DNA of 64,000 bases, taken from NCBI GenBank assembly GCA_040752005.1, contig JBFMFX010000009.1, positions 1 to 64,000 on the forward strand, given 5' to 3'. A program made the translations under genes and the position numbers. Shown one piece after another: positions 42,445-51,126 of the stretch (the stretch's first letter is position 1; each line of letters opens with the position of its first letter). The DNA is from RBG-16-66-20 sp040752005. GTDB taxonomy: Bacteria; Pseudomonadota; Gammaproteobacteria; Burkholderiales; SG8-39. A model generated the notes under the pieces. That model saw only the letters and a list, made by a program, of their open reading frames with translations, made no database searches and was not told the DNA's origin.

Positions 42445-44477
42445 AGCTGCGCCGCGAGCTGTGGTTCGGGTTCGCGCTGATGGCGCTGATCCTCGTCGCG
42501 GTCGCCGTGATCACCCCCTGGGGCAACCTGATGGACGGCCACCTCGGCAAGGAGGACCTGGGAACGCTGGGATTGCTGATGCTCGCGCTGATCGTGGTGG
42601 CGATCATGCTCGGTTTTCCGACGGCGTTCACGCTGATGGGGATGGGCGTGTTCTTCGCCTGGCTCGCCTACCGCAGCGTGGACCCGGACCGCGCGGTGCA
42701 GCAGGTGTTCGATGCGTTCGTGCAGCGCACCTACGGCGTGATGTCGAACGACGTGCTGATCGCGATCCCGCTGTTTCTGTTCATGGGCTACCTGGTCGAG
42801 CGCGCGCAGCTCATTGACCGGCTGTTCCGCAGCCTGCACCTCGCCACCTCGCGGGTGCCCGGCTCGCTCGCGGTGGCGACCATTGTCACCTGCGCGGTGT
42901 TCGCCACCGCCACCGGCATCGTCGGCGCGGTGGTGACGCTGATGGGACTGCTCGCGTTTCCGGCGATGCTCAAGGCCGGCTACAACGTCAAGGTCGCGGC
43001 GGGCGCGGTGACCGCCGGCGGTTGCCTCGGCATCCTGATCCCGCCGTCGGTGCTGCTCATCGTGTACGGCGCGACCGCCGGCGTCTCGGTGGTGCAGCTC
43101 TACGCCGGAGCATTCTTTCCCGGGCTGATGCTCGCGGCCCTGTACGTCGGCTACATCATCGTGCTCGCCAAACTGAAGCCGGAGCTGATGCCGCCGCTGC
43201 CGGAGAGCGAGCAGCGCGTGCCGCTGCCCGCGCCGCTGCAGGCGCTCGCGCAGCGCAGCGGCCACGCGCTCGGCGGACTCTGGCGCGCGCTGCGTGGCGA
43301 TCTCGGCGTGCCCCGGCGCACCGCATTCGGCCATTTCCTGATCTCGCTGATTCCCGCGCTCGCGATCGCCGCTGTGCTGATCGTCGCTTGGCGCGCGGCG
43401 ACGGCGCCGGAGGTGGAATCGAGCGCCGCGGGAGCGCAGGCGACCGGGCTCGCCGTCTCGCTCGCCGAAGAGGAACAGCAGACGGCCGGTCCGGTGGGCC
43501 TCGCCGAGGCGGGCGAGGAGCAGGAGGAGCAGGCGAGCGCTGCGCAGGAGCCGCAAGACGACGAGCAGGCGCAAGCGCCGCAGGAGGCGGCCTCGGCCGG
43601 GGAAGAGGCGCAGGCGCCGGGCCCGCAGACGCAGACGCCTGCCGAGCGGCGGCCGGCCCCGACGTGGTTCTGGGCGATGCTTGCGGTGGGGCTCGGCGTG
43701 CTCGTGCTCATCTACTGGCTGTGGAACTGGGAGCGGCTGGAGGTGTTCAAGCTGCTGCTCACCTCGTTCTTTCCGCTGTCGCTGCTGATCCTTGCGGTGC
43801 TCGGCTCGATCGTCGCCGGCCTGGCCACGCCCGCCGAGGCGGCGGCGGTAGGCGCCTTCGGCGGTTTCGTGCTGGTGGTGATCTACCGCTTCGTCGCGCA
43901 CTGGCGCGCGGCGGCGCCGACGACGCGCCTGTCCGGTGCGTGGATCGGCGGCGCGCTCAAGGAGCTCGGCGGGATCCTGAAGGAGTCGTCTTTCCTCACC
44001 GCGCGCACGAGCGCCATGGTGTGCTGGCTGTTCGTCGGCTCGGGGATCTTCTCGGCGGCGTTCGCGCTGCTCGGCGGCCAGGAGCTGGTCGAGCGCTGGG
44101 TGCTGTCGCTCGACCTCACTCCGGTGCAGTTCCTGATCCTCGCCCAGGTGATCATCTTTCTTCTCGGCTGGCCGCTGGAATGGACCGAGATCATCATCAT
44201 CTTCATGCCGATCTTCATTCCGCTGCTGCCGCACTTCAATATTGACCCGCTTTTTTTCGGCCTGCTGGTGGCGCTCAACCTCCAGACCGCGTTCCTGTCG
44301 CCGCCGGTGGCGATGGCGGCGTTTTACCTGAAGGGCGTCTCCCCGCCGCATGTATCGCTGAATGCGATCTTCGCCGGCATGATGCCCTTCATGGGCTTGC
44401 AGGTCGTCGCGATGTTCGTGCTCTACGCCTGGCCCTCGCTCGGGCTGTGGCTGCCGAGCGTGCTCTACGGGCGCTGA
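42441..44477 (+). CDS. dctM: TRAP transporter large permease DctM, long form
   Basis: The 678-residue protein is far longer than a usual DctM (about 430). The core spans show LIAIPLFLFMGYLVERAQLI, AAGAVTAGGCLGILIPPSVL and LNLQTAFLSPPVAMAAFYLK. Between the N- and C-terminal membrane halves is a soluble insert (about residues 326-406) rich in Glu, Ala and Gln, for example EEEQQTAGPVGLAEAGEEQE. Long DctM forms occur in mannitol/chloroaromatic-type TRAP systems; this insert is extreme in composition. No frameshift is needed to read the whole protein. Confidence 0.9.
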   Translation: MKLRRELWFGFALMALILVAVAVITPWGNLMDGHLGKEDLGTLGLLMLALIVVAIMLGFPTAFTLMGMGVFFAWLAYRSVDPDRAVQQVFDAFVQRTYGVMSNDVLIAIPLFLFMGYLVERAQLIDRLFRSLHLATSRVPGSLAVATIVTCAVFATATGIVGAVVTLMGLLAFPAMLKAGYNVKVAAGAVTAGGCLGILIPPSVLLIVYGATAGVSVVQLYAGAFFPGLMLAALYVGYIIVLAKLKPELMPPLPESEQRVPLPAPLQALAQRSGHALGGLWRALRGDLGVPRRTAFGHFLISLIPALAIAAVLIVAWRAATAPEVESSAAGAQATGLAVSLAEEEQQTAGPVGLAEAGEEQEEQASAAQEPQDDEQAQAPQEAASAGEEAQAPGPQTQTPAERRPAPTWFWAMLAVGLGVLVLIYWLWNWERLEVFKLLLTSFFPLSLLILAVLGSIVAGLATPAEAAAVGAFGGFVLVVIYRFVAHWRAAAPTTRLSGAWIGGALKELGGILKESSFLTARTSAMVCWLFVGSGIFSAAFALLGGQELVERWVLSLDLTPVQFLILAQVIIFLLGWPLEWTEIIIIFMPIFIPLLPHFNIDPLFFGLLVALNLQTAFLSPPVAMAAFYLKGVSPPHVSLNAIFAGMMPFMGLQVVAMFVLYAWPSLGLWLPSVLYGR

Positions 44478-44478
44478 G

Positions 44479-45822
44479 ATGAACCACATCCATCCGAGCA
44501 CGCTTTCGGCCGTCGAGGCCGCGCGCCGCATGCGCGAGGGGCTGCTCACCGCGGAGGAGCTGGTCGGCGCGTGCCTCGAGCGCGTGCGAGAACTCGAACC
44601 GCGGGTGCAGGCCTGGCAGTTCCTCGACGAAGCGCACGCGCTAGCGCAGGCGCGTTCGGCCGACGAGCACCGGCGCTCGGGCGAACCGGTCGGCGCGCTG
44701 AACGGCATCCCGGTCGGCATCAAGGACATCATTGACACCTCCGACATGCCGACCGAGAACGGCACCGTCCTGCACGCCGGCCGCACGCCCCGGCGCGACG
44801 CGGCGGTGGTGGCGCGGCTGCGCGCCGCCGGCGCGGTGATCATGGGCAAGACCGTCACCACCGAGTGCGCGTACTTCCATCCGGGCAAAACACGCAACCC
44901 GCACAACCCCGAGCACACCCCCGGAGGGTCGTCTTCGGGCTCGGCGGCAGCGGTCGCCGCGGCGATGGTGCCGGTTGCCCTCGGCACGCAGACCAACGGC
45001 TCGGTGATCCGGCCCGCGTCCTTCTGCGGCGTGTACGGGTTCAAGCCCAGCCACGGCCTCATTCCGCGCACCGGCATCCTCGCGCTTTCGCGCACACTCG
45101 ATCACGTCGGCGTCTTCGCGCGCACGCTCGAGGACCTCGCGCTCGTGGCGGAGGAGCTGGTCGGCTGGGACGAGGGTGACCCGGATACGCGACCGCGCGC
45201 GCGCGTGCCGTTCGGCGCGGCGCTCGCCGAGGAGCCGCCGCTTGCGCCGATGTTCGCCTTCGTGAAAACGCCGCTCTGGGATCGCGCCGAACCGGACACG
45301 CGGGAAGCCTTCGCCGAGCTGGTTGCGGCGCTCGGCGCGCAGTGCGAGGAGGTGGAGCTTTTCCCCTCGGCCGGCGAAGCGTGGGACTGGCACCGCACGA
45401 TCATGGAAGCCGAGATGGCGCATAACCTCGAACGCGAGTGGCGAACCGGGCGCGACCGGCTTTCGGACAAGCTGCGCGCGCTCCTTGAGCGCGGGCGCGA
45501 GGTCCGTGCGGTGGAGTACCAGCGGGCGCTCGCGATGATCCGGCCGGTGGTGGAGAGCTTCGACGAGCTGTTCATGCAGCGCTACGACGCGATCCTCACT
45601 CCGGCGGCGCCCGGGCCGGCTCCCAGGGGCCTCGATTCGACCGGGGATCCCGCGTTCTGCACTCTCTGGACGTACACCGGGTTGCCGGCGGTGACGCTGC
45701 CGCTTGCGCGCGGCGCGAACGGACTGCCGATCGGCGTGCAGCTCGTCGGTCGGCGCGGCTTCGACGCGCGGCTGCTGCGCACCGCGCGCTGGCTGGTGGA
45801 GAAGGTTTCGAAGGCTTCCTAG
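44479..45822 (+). CDS. Amidase (amidase signature family)
   Basis: The 447-residue hydrolase has the Lys-cisSer-Ser triad: Lys82 (IPVGIKDII), Ser151/152 in PGGSSSGSAAAVAA and Ser175 in TNGSVIRPA. It cleaves an amide to acid and ammonia, with unknown substrate. It begins one base after dctM, so it is probably the last gene of the TRAP operon; the transporter may supply its amide substrate. It shows no GatA signature partners (no gatC/gatB beside it). Confidence 0.88.
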   Translation: MNHIHPSTLSAVEAARRMREGLLTAEELVGACLERVRELEPRVQAWQFLDEAHALAQARSADEHRRSGEPVGALNGIPVGIKDIIDTSDMPTENGTVLHAGRTPRRDAAVVARLRAAGAVIMGKTVTTECAYFHPGKTRNPHNPEHTPGGSSSGSAAAVAAAMVPVALGTQTNGSVIRPASFCGVYGFKPSHGLIPRTGILALSRTLDHVGVFARTLEDLALVAEELVGWDEGDPDTRPRARVPFGAALAEEPPLAPMFAFVKTPLWDRAEPDTREAFAELVAALGAQCEEVELFPSAGEAWDWHRTIMEAEMAHNLEREWRTGRDRLSDKLRALLERGREVRAVEYQRALAMIRPVVESFDELFMQRYDAILTPAAPGPAPRGLDSTGDPAFCTLWTYTGLPAVTLPLARGANGLPIGVQLVGRRGFDARLLRTARWLVEKVSKAS

Positions 45823-46283
45823 GGAGCGGCGGCGAGCGCGCGCAGCAAGCGCAGCTCTTCGCGCAGCCGCGCAAGCTCCGAGCGGTCGGCGAAGGCGAGC
45901 ACCCAGTGACTAAGGCGCCCGTCGGCGTCGTTCACCATCCCGATGGACAGTTCGACCAGCACGGCGCTGCCGTCCTTTCGCCGGATGCGCATCTCGACCC
46001 GCGCCGGCGCCTGCCGGAACATGCTCGCTGCCGACTCGTCTTCGGGAAAGAGCAGCGTGATCGCCGGCCGGCCGGCGAGTTCGTCGCGGCGGTAGCCGAA
46101 TGTGGCCTCGAACGCGGCGTTGGCGTAAGTGAGCGGATGGCCCTTGGCGCGCGCGTCGGCGAGCGCCACCGGAAAGCCGCAGGCGTCGAGCGCGGCGCGG
46201 CTGAGCGCGCTGTCGGAAAGCAGGCGAAAGAGCGCCGGGGCCGGCTGGTTGCGCCGGTTCGCACCGTTGTCAGAGTTCGTCAT
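45819..46283 (-). CDS. Single-domain PAS protein
   Basis: The 154-residue protein is essentially one PAS domain: GFPVALADARAKGHPLTYAN, then AFEATFGYRRDELAG and RIRRKDGSAVLVELSIGMV, followed by a short C-terminal helix. The LOV cysteine motif (NCRFLQ) is replaced by PAITLLFPED, so it is not a blue-light sensor. No output domain is present, so it may act by dimerising with a partner. It converges with the amidase with a four-base overlap. Confidence 0.75.
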   Translation of the reverse strand: MTNSDNGANRRNQPAPALFRLLSDSALSRAALDACGFPVALADARAKGHPLTYANAAFEATFGYRRDELAGRPAITLLFPEDESAASMFRQAPARVEMRIRRKDGSAVLVELSIGMVNDADGRLSHWVLAFADRSELARLREELRLLRALAAAP

Positions 46284-46377
46284 GGCCCGCTTTTGCCATG
46301 CGACCGGACCTCCTGGCAAGCGGCGCGGCCGGGCAGCAGCGCACTTTCTTCAGAAAAACGTGAAAAACGCCACGCTT

Positions 46378-47325
46378 TCAGGCGGCCTTGCGCTGGCGCT
46401 GCGACAGCGAGTAGCAGGCGCGGCGCAGCCGGGTGAGGTCGGCGCTGTCCAGGGTCTCGCGCAAGTACCGCATGTTGCGGTCAATCTCCTCCTGGTACAG
46501 GTTGGGTCCGCCGAAATGAACCGCGGCGTAGCGATCCGGGGCGCCGAGCTTCTTCAGGATGCGCTCACGCGCCACGTATTCGTAGAAACCCGGGGTCTTG
46601 AAAATGAGGTCATCGGGCGAGGCGTAGCGCACGATCTCGCGCCCGTCGGGGAGCCGCTCGCGCGCCACCGCGCCCCAGACGAATTCCTCGTAGAGGAACT
46701 CGCGGCATTTTTCCAAATACATGCGGTCGGACATCTGGCCGATGAGGTCGGCCGTGCCGACGATGCAGCCGAGCAGGCGGTCCGGGCCGTTGTCCACCCG
46801 GATGTCGTCGATCTCGCGCTCGTAGCCGGTGAAGTGCACCAGCTCGGCGGCGAGCTCGGCCTCCGCGGCGAAGCCGATCGTCGGCAGGTAGCGCCGCAGG
46901 AATTCGCCGCTGCGCGTGACGTGGATCTTGGTGAACACCGCGCCGTTCTCGATGTGCGCCTCGCTGGTCCGCTTCAAGTAACCGGAGTCGTGCAGCAGTG
47001 CGATCACCACTCCGAGCACGGCGCGCTGCGCGCCGAGCCGCTCGGATTCGCGGTGCACCCGATCGTGAGCCTCGATCAGCCGCGCGGTGGCGAGCGTCAT
47101 GTCCAGCGTGTGCCGCAGATCGTGGTAGAGCGTGTCGCAGGCGAGGTAGCCGGGATAGTTGCCAGCGAACAGCGCCTCGATGTCGGCGAACGCGCGCGCG
47201 AGCGGCGCGAGGTCCGCGCCGGGATAGCGCGCAGCGTAAAGTGAGACGATCGCGTCGCGCACCGCCGCCGGGCTCTCGACGTTGACGCGGTTGCTGACGT
47301 CGTTCTGGTTGAGGCGGTTCTGCAA
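46378..47325 (-). CDS. HD-domain hydrolase
   Basis: The 315-residue protein has an HD phosphohydrolase domain: LYHDLRHTLDMT, then VVIALLHDSGYLKRT (HD doublet) and ELVHFTGYEREIDDI. The fold fits metal-dependent phosphohydrolases or phosphodiesterases; no GGDEF or HD-GYP signature is present. The start is uncertain: I use a TTG at 47325 giving NRVNVESPAAVRDAI near the N-terminus; a GTG near 47265 is the alternative. It lies downstream of rnpB on the same strand with about 85 bases between. Confidence 0.7.
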   Translation of the reverse strand: MQNRLNQNDVSNRVNVESPAAVRDAIVSLYAARYPGADLAPLARAFADIEALFAGNYPGYLACDTLYHDLRHTLDMTLATARLIEAHDRVHRESERLGAQRAVLGVVIALLHDSGYLKRTSEAHIENGAVFTKIHVTRSGEFLRRYLPTIGFAAEAELAAELVHFTGYEREIDDIRVDNGPDRLLGCIVGTADLIGQMSDRMYLEKCREFLYEEFVWGAVARERLPDGREIVRYASPDDLIFKTPGFYEYVARERILKKLGAPDRYAAVHFGGPNLYQEEIDRNMRYLRETLDSADLTRLRRACYSLSQRQRKAA

Positions 47326-47411
47326 GGAAGGGGAGGGAGGGGGGCGAAAGAGAATTATCGGTCCGCCGCCGGCGGCCCGGCAAGCGGTTCGTCCGCCCCT
47401 CGCCCTGGCCG

Positions 47412-47886
47412 ATGAAACTCGGGAGCCGGCCGATAAGCCGGGTTCTGTGCCGAGCCGCGCCCGAGAGCGCGGCCCGCGGCAGCCATTCCTCTTGGCCGGG
47501 GGTCGCCCCCCGGCTCCAGCCACCTACCCGCAGGCTCGGCCGAGCCGGCCTCGAACGCCTGCCTACTTGGTGTTGCTCCGGATGGAGGTTGCCGCGTTTC
47601 ACCCCCGCCGGATCCGGCGCGCCGCTTGCGCGTCGCGCCGCCCCGCATCCCGTTCGGTTTGCGAGACTTTGGCGCGCCGCTTCGGCGTCGTGCCGCCCCG
47701 CATCCCGTTCGGTTTGCGAGACTTTGGCGCGCCGCTTGCGCGTCGCGCCAAGTCCGGCGGGACTCGTCTCTGTGGCCCTGTTCGTCGCGTTGCCGCGCCG
47801 GGGTGTTACCCCGCATCCCGCTCTGCGGAGCCCGGACTTTCCTCTGCACCGGAAGGTTGCAGCGGCTGCCTGGCCGGCTCCCGAGA
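47412..47886 (-). ncRNA. rnpB: RNase P RNA (class A) with internal tandem-repeat expansion
   Basis: The minus strand carries the universal RNase P RNA signatures: GAGGAAAGTCCGGGCTCC (CR-I, near 47848-47831), CACAGAGAC, GGGGGTGAAACG, CCTCCATCCGGAGCAACACC (P15/16 region), AGTAGG and the 3' AACCCGGCTTATCGGCC (CR-V). The ends pair as P1 (CTCGGGAGCCGGCC at 47872-47885 with 47418-47431). The gene is about 475 nt against 377 in E. coli, because of a 55-bp tandem repeat in the P12 position. P13/P14 appear very short or absent. A TAAAAT -10 box lies at 47889-47894. Confidence 0.92.
47616..47749 (-). repeat. 55-bp tandem repeat, 2.4 copies, inside rnpB
   Basis: Units lie at 47616-47670, 47671-47725 and a partial one at 47726-47749. 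The 31-base part is identical in both full units. The 24-base part is an inverted repeat with a GCAA (units 1 and 3) or CGAA (unit 2) tetraloop in RNA sense. This gives two or three stacked hairpins extending P12. Confidence 0.85.
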
Positions 47887-47978
47887 ACATTTTACCGCAG
47901 TGCAGCGTTGCATGGCACTCCGGCGAGGCGTAGAAGGTCTGAATAGCGGCAGTTTCACCGAAGGAAAGGAGGTCGAAA

Positions 47979-48488
47979 ATGCGCCGACGCCTGTACTTCC
48001 TGCTTCCTGACGTCGAAAGCGCCCGCCGCACCGCGAACGACCTGCTCCTTGCGCGCATCGAAGACCGGCACATGCATTTCCTCGCCAGGCGGGGAACCGA
48101 CCTGGGGGAACTGCGCGAAGCGAGCTACCTGCAGAAGACCGACATCCTGCACGGTGCCGGCATCGGCCTTGCCGTCGGCGGCCTTGGCGGCATGGTGCTC
48201 GGGGCGGTGATCGTCGCGTATCCACCGGCAGGCAATCCGCAGCTCGTCACCGTGTTGATCGCGGCGGTGATCGGGGCGCTGCTCGGCGCGTGGATGGCGA
48301 GCATGGCGGCCGCCGCGGTGCCCAACTCGCGCCTCAAGCAGTTCCACGAGGAGATCGAGAAGGGCAAGGTCCTGCTCATGGTGGACGTGCCCTACCAGAT
48401 GGTCGAGAAGGTGCGCGAGCTCGTGCTCGGCCGCCATCCCGAAGCCGTCTCCGGCGGGCAGGAATCGCGCTTCCCCGCTTTCCCCTGA
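47979..48488 (+). CDS. DUF1269-like membrane protein
   Basis: The 169-residue protein begins with a soluble region (MRRRLYFLLPDVESARRTAN) and has a central hydrophobic glycine-rich hairpin (GIGLAVGGLGGMVLGAVIVA and VLIAAVIGALLGAWMASMAA) with two spans, followed by a soluble tail. The layout and the RRxYFLLPDVExAR start resemble DUF1269-type proteins of stress-related membrane function; I am not certain of the family. AAAGGAGG precedes the ATG at 47979. It is divergent from rnpB. Its TGA abuts a 34-bp palindrome. Confidence 0.65.
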   Translation: MRRRLYFLLPDVESARRTANDLLLARIEDRHMHFLARRGTDLGELREASYLQKTDILHGAGIGLAVGGLGGMVLGAVIVAYPPAGNPQLVTVLIAAVIGALLGAWMASMAAAAVPNSRLKQFHEEIEKGKVLLMVDVPYQMVEKVRELVLGRHPEAVSGGQESRFPAFP

Positions 48489-48522
48489 AAATCAGGGTCA
48501 GACCCGGGTCTGACCCTGATTT
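48489..48522. repeat. Perfect 34-bp palindrome between convergent genes
   Basis: AAATCAGGGTCAGACCC (48489-48505) is followed by its exact reverse complement (48506-48522), with no loop. It starts one base after the stop of the DUF1269-like gene and contains the stop codon of the opposite-strand DUF3025 gene. There is no U-run typical of a terminator. It resembles GGGTCAGACCC-type extragenic palindromes I recall in Proteobacteria. Confidence 0.8.
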
Positions 48523-49211
48523 CGGCGCAAGGGGCGGAAGTAGCGCGTGTCGTGGTAGAACGCCTCGGCGTCGTTGCCGGGGAACCATCCCGGATAGCCG
48601 AAGATCGGCAGCACGGCGAGCTCCTCCGGCCGGCGCGCCGGATTGAGCCACGCGCAGGCGGCCGCATCCGGATCCGCGCCCGCCGGGATGAAGATCGTCT
48701 TGCAGGTGATCCCCGGCCACGGCGCGCCCGCCATGTCGAGCGTCGCATGGCCGATGACGTGGATCCGCATGTGCGCGAGAACCTGAGCGCGCCGCTCCCA
48801 GAAAAGCTCCTTCCAGCGATGGGCACGCACCATCGCCTCCAGTCGCGCGTCCTCGCAGGCGACGATCGCGCCGCCCTCGTCAAAGAGCGTGAGCAGGTCG
48901 CGCAGCCGCCCGCGCCGGCCGCGCTCGCGCGGGATCTCGGCCGCGTGCAGCGCGTTGATGCGCGCCTTCGTCTTCGGGAACGCGAGCCAGGCGAGCGCAT
49001 TGAACAGGTCGTGGCGGTTTGCCGGCCGCGTCGGCACCTCGCCGGTCTCGAACACCCGGATCTCGTAATACGGATCGGCGGGCCGGGGCGGAACGAACCT
49101 CACCGGGCGGCCGCTTTCGGTAACCAGGCCGCGCTCCTCGGCCAGTGCGTTGAGCGCGGCGGGCGTCGGCGCCGCAAGGCGCGCGAACCACGGCCGCACC
49201 GCGTCGTACAC
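48498..49211 (-). CDS. DUF3025 protein
   Basis: The protein of about 237 residues shows DUF3025 features: FVPPRPADPYYEIRVFETGE, NRHDLFNALAWLAFPKTKAR, and FYHDTRYFRPL near the end. The family is widespread in Proteobacteria with no known function. The start is uncertain: no ATG lies before the conserved region, so I use a GTG at 49211. The last residues, RNQGQTRV and the TGA stop, are encoded by the palindrome at 48489-48522, so the native C-terminus was probably altered by its insertion. It follows pyrC by 8 bases on the same strand. Confidence 0.75.
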   Translation of the reverse strand: MYDAVRPWFARLAAPTPAALNALAEERGLVTESGRPVRFVPPRPADPYYEIRVFETGEVPTRPANRHDLFNALAWLAFPKTKARINALHAAEIPRERGRRGRLRDLLTLFDEGGAIVACEDARLEAMVRAHRWKELFWERRAQVLAHMRIHVIGHATLDMAGAPWPGITCKTIFIPAGADPDAAACAWLNPARRPEELAVLPIFGYPGWFPGNDAEAFYHDTRYFRPLRRNQGQTRV

Positions 49212-49219
49212 CGGATGCG

Positions 49220-50251
49220 CTAGATCAACTTCCAGGGGATTTCCTCGCCGGCCCGCAGCGGCACGAGTGTTCCGTCGCCGAAGGGCAGCGTCTCGGGCAC
49301 GGTCCACTTCTCGCGCACGAGCGTCACCGTGCCCTCGTTCTGCGGCAGGCCGTAGAAGGCGGCGCCGAAGCGGCTGGCGAAATCCTCCAGCCGGTCGAGC
49401 GCGCCCGCCTCCTCGAAGGCGACGGCGTAGAGTTCGAGCGCCGCGTGCGCCGTGTAGATCCCGGCGCAGCCGCAGGCTGCCTCCTTTGCGCCGCGCTCGT
49501 GCGGCGCGCTGTCGGTGCCGAGGAAGAACTTCGGATTGCCCGAGGTCGCGGCCTCGACCAGCGCCTCGCGGTGCTGCTCGCGCTTGAGCACCGGCAGGCA
49601 GTAGTGGTGCGGCCGGATCCCGCCCATGAACAGCGCGTTGCGGTTCATGAGCAGGTGGTGCGCGGTGATGGTCGCGGCGATGTTGGCGCCGGTCACCTCG
49701 ACGTACTGCACCGCTTCGCGCGTGGTGATGTGCTCGAGCACCACCTTGAGGCCGTGAAAGCGCTCGACGAGCGGTCCGAGCACTTCCTCGATGAACGCCT
49801 TTTCGCGGTCGAACACGTCCACCGCGGGATCGGTCACCTCGCCGTGCACGAGCAGCGGCAGGCCGACTTCCTCCATGCGCTCGAGCGCGCGAAAGCAGCG
49901 CGAGATGCGCGTCACGCCCGCTTCCGAATGCGTCGTCGCCCCGGCGGGATAGTACTTGACGCCGTGCACGCGGCCCGAGAGCTTCGCGCGCGAAATCTCC
50001 TCCGGCGAGGTGTCGTCGGTCAGGTACAGCGTCATCAGCGGCTCGAACGACATGCCCGGGGGCAGCGCCGCGAGGATGCGCTCCCGGTAGGCGAGCGCCT
50101 GCTCGACCGTCGTCACCGGCGGCTTGAGGTTCGGCATCACGATCGCGCGCGCGAAGCGCCGCGCGGAGTCGGCGAGCACCGAGCCCATCGCCGGCCCGTC
50201 GCGCAGGTGCAGATGCCAGTCGTCCGGGCGGCGCAGCGTGAGACGGTCCAC
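49220..50251 (-). CDS. pyrC: Dihydroorotase
   Basis: PyrC closes carbamoyl aspartate to dihydroorotate in pyrimidine synthesis. The 343-residue class II enzyme has the first metal motif HLHLRDG (residues 13-19), the carboxylated lysine in GVKYYPAGATT, LLVHGEVTDP, and the substrate loop TSGNPKFFLGTDSAPHER. The start is a GTG at 50251 (GTGGACCGT); length is normal. It is downstream of rsmI on the same strand by 10 bases. Confidence 0.96.
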   Translation of the reverse strand: MDRLTLRRPDDWHLHLRDGPAMGSVLADSARRFARAIVMPNLKPPVTTVEQALAYRERILAALPPGMSFEPLMTLYLTDDTSPEEISRAKLSGRVHGVKYYPAGATTHSEAGVTRISRCFRALERMEEVGLPLLVHGEVTDPAVDVFDREKAFIEEVLGPLVERFHGLKVVLEHITTREAVQYVEVTGANIAATITAHHLLMNRNALFMGGIRPHHYCLPVLKREQHREALVEAATSGNPKFFLGTDSAPHERGAKEAACGCAGIYTAHAALELYAVAFEEAGALDRLEDFASRFGAAFYGLPQNEGTVTLVREKWTVPETLPFGDGTLVPLRAGEEIPWKLI

Positions 50252-50261
50252 GGCGGCGATT

Positions 50262-51089
50262 CTACTTTTTCCTCGCGCGCGCGAGCGCGGCGCGGTACAG
50301 CGCGTTCTTCGGCGCGCCGGTGATACGCGCGGCGAGCCGCGCCGCCTCGCTCGCCGGCAGCGCTTCGAGGAGCAGGTCGAGAACCCGCTCGGGGTCGGGC
50401 GCGCTCGCCGCGGCCTTCGCCTCGCCGGGTCCCAGCACGAGCACGAATTCGCCCTGGCGGCGGTGCGGCTCGGCCTCCAGCCAGGCCGGTGCGTCGCCGA
50501 GCCGCATGCGCGCCACTTCCTCGAACTTCTTCGTCATCTCGCGCGCGATCACGATCTCGCGCTCTGGGCCGAAGCGCTCGAGCAGCGCCCGCACCGTCGC
50601 GGCGATGCGGTGCGGCGCCTCGTACAGGATCACCGGCCAGGGCAGGTCGAGCGCATCGAGCGCCTTCCCGGGCGGCGCGGGCAGGAATCCGGCGAACAGG
50701 AACCTGCCGCCGGCGAACCCGGCGGCCGAATAGGCGGCGATCGCCGCGCTCGGCCCGGGCACCGGCACCACGCGGATGCCCTCGCGATGCGCCGCGGCGA
50801 CGACGAGCGCCCCCGGGTCCGAGACCGCGGGCGTTCCGGCGTCGGATACGAGCGCCACGTTCTTGCCTTCGCGCAGCGCGGCGATCAGCCGCGCAGTGGC
50901 GGCGCGCTCGTTGTGCGCGTGCAGCGCCACGGTGCGCGCGGCGATACCGTGCGCCGCGAACAGCGTGCGCGAGGTGCGCGTGTCCTCGCAGGCGACGAGA
51001 TCGGCGCCGGCAAGCACCTCGAGCGCGCGCGGGCTCGCGTCGGCGAGGTTGCCGATCGGGGTGGCGACGACGTAGAGGGTGCCGGGCAC
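50262..51089 (-). CDS. rsmI: 16S rRNA 2'-O-ribose C1402 methyltransferase
   Basis: RsmI methylates the ribose of C1402 in the 30S decoding centre. The 275-residue protein has the family start LYVVATPIGNLADASPRALE, the VACEDTRTSRTL segment, and the SAM-binding GTPAVSDPGALVV and VPVPGPSAAIAAYSAAG. It is divergent from yraN, with 37 bases between the starts; this rsmI/yraN pair is typical of Proteobacteria. Confidence 0.96.
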   Translation of the reverse strand: MPGTLYVVATPIGNLADASPRALEVLAGADLVACEDTRTSRTLFAAHGIAARTVALHAHNERAATARLIAALREGKNVALVSDAGTPAVSDPGALVVAAAHREGIRVVPVPGPSAAIAAYSAAGFAGGRFLFAGFLPAPPGKALDALDLPWPVILYEAPHRIAATVRALLERFGPEREIVIAREMTKKFEEVARMRLGDAPAWLEAEPHRRQGEFVLVLGPGEAKAAASAPDPERVLDLLLEALPASEAARLAARITGAPKNALYRAALARARKK

Positions 51090-51126
51090 GGGTCAACCGG
51101 GGGCGCGCATCGCCGTTAAGCCTGCC

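Noticed and set aside
45819..46283. A LOV photoreceptor
   Set aside because: The flavin-binding cysteine motif is absent.
47355..48010. Proteins predicted across the RNase P RNA gene, one with repeated SLANRTGCGAARR units
   Set aside because: The segment carries conserved RNase P RNA signatures; the repeated peptide is the 55-bp tandem repeat read as protein.
48489..48522. The palindrome as an intrinsic terminator
   Set aside because: It has no U-tract on either side and no loop, and its arms are too symmetrical; I list it as a repeat instead.
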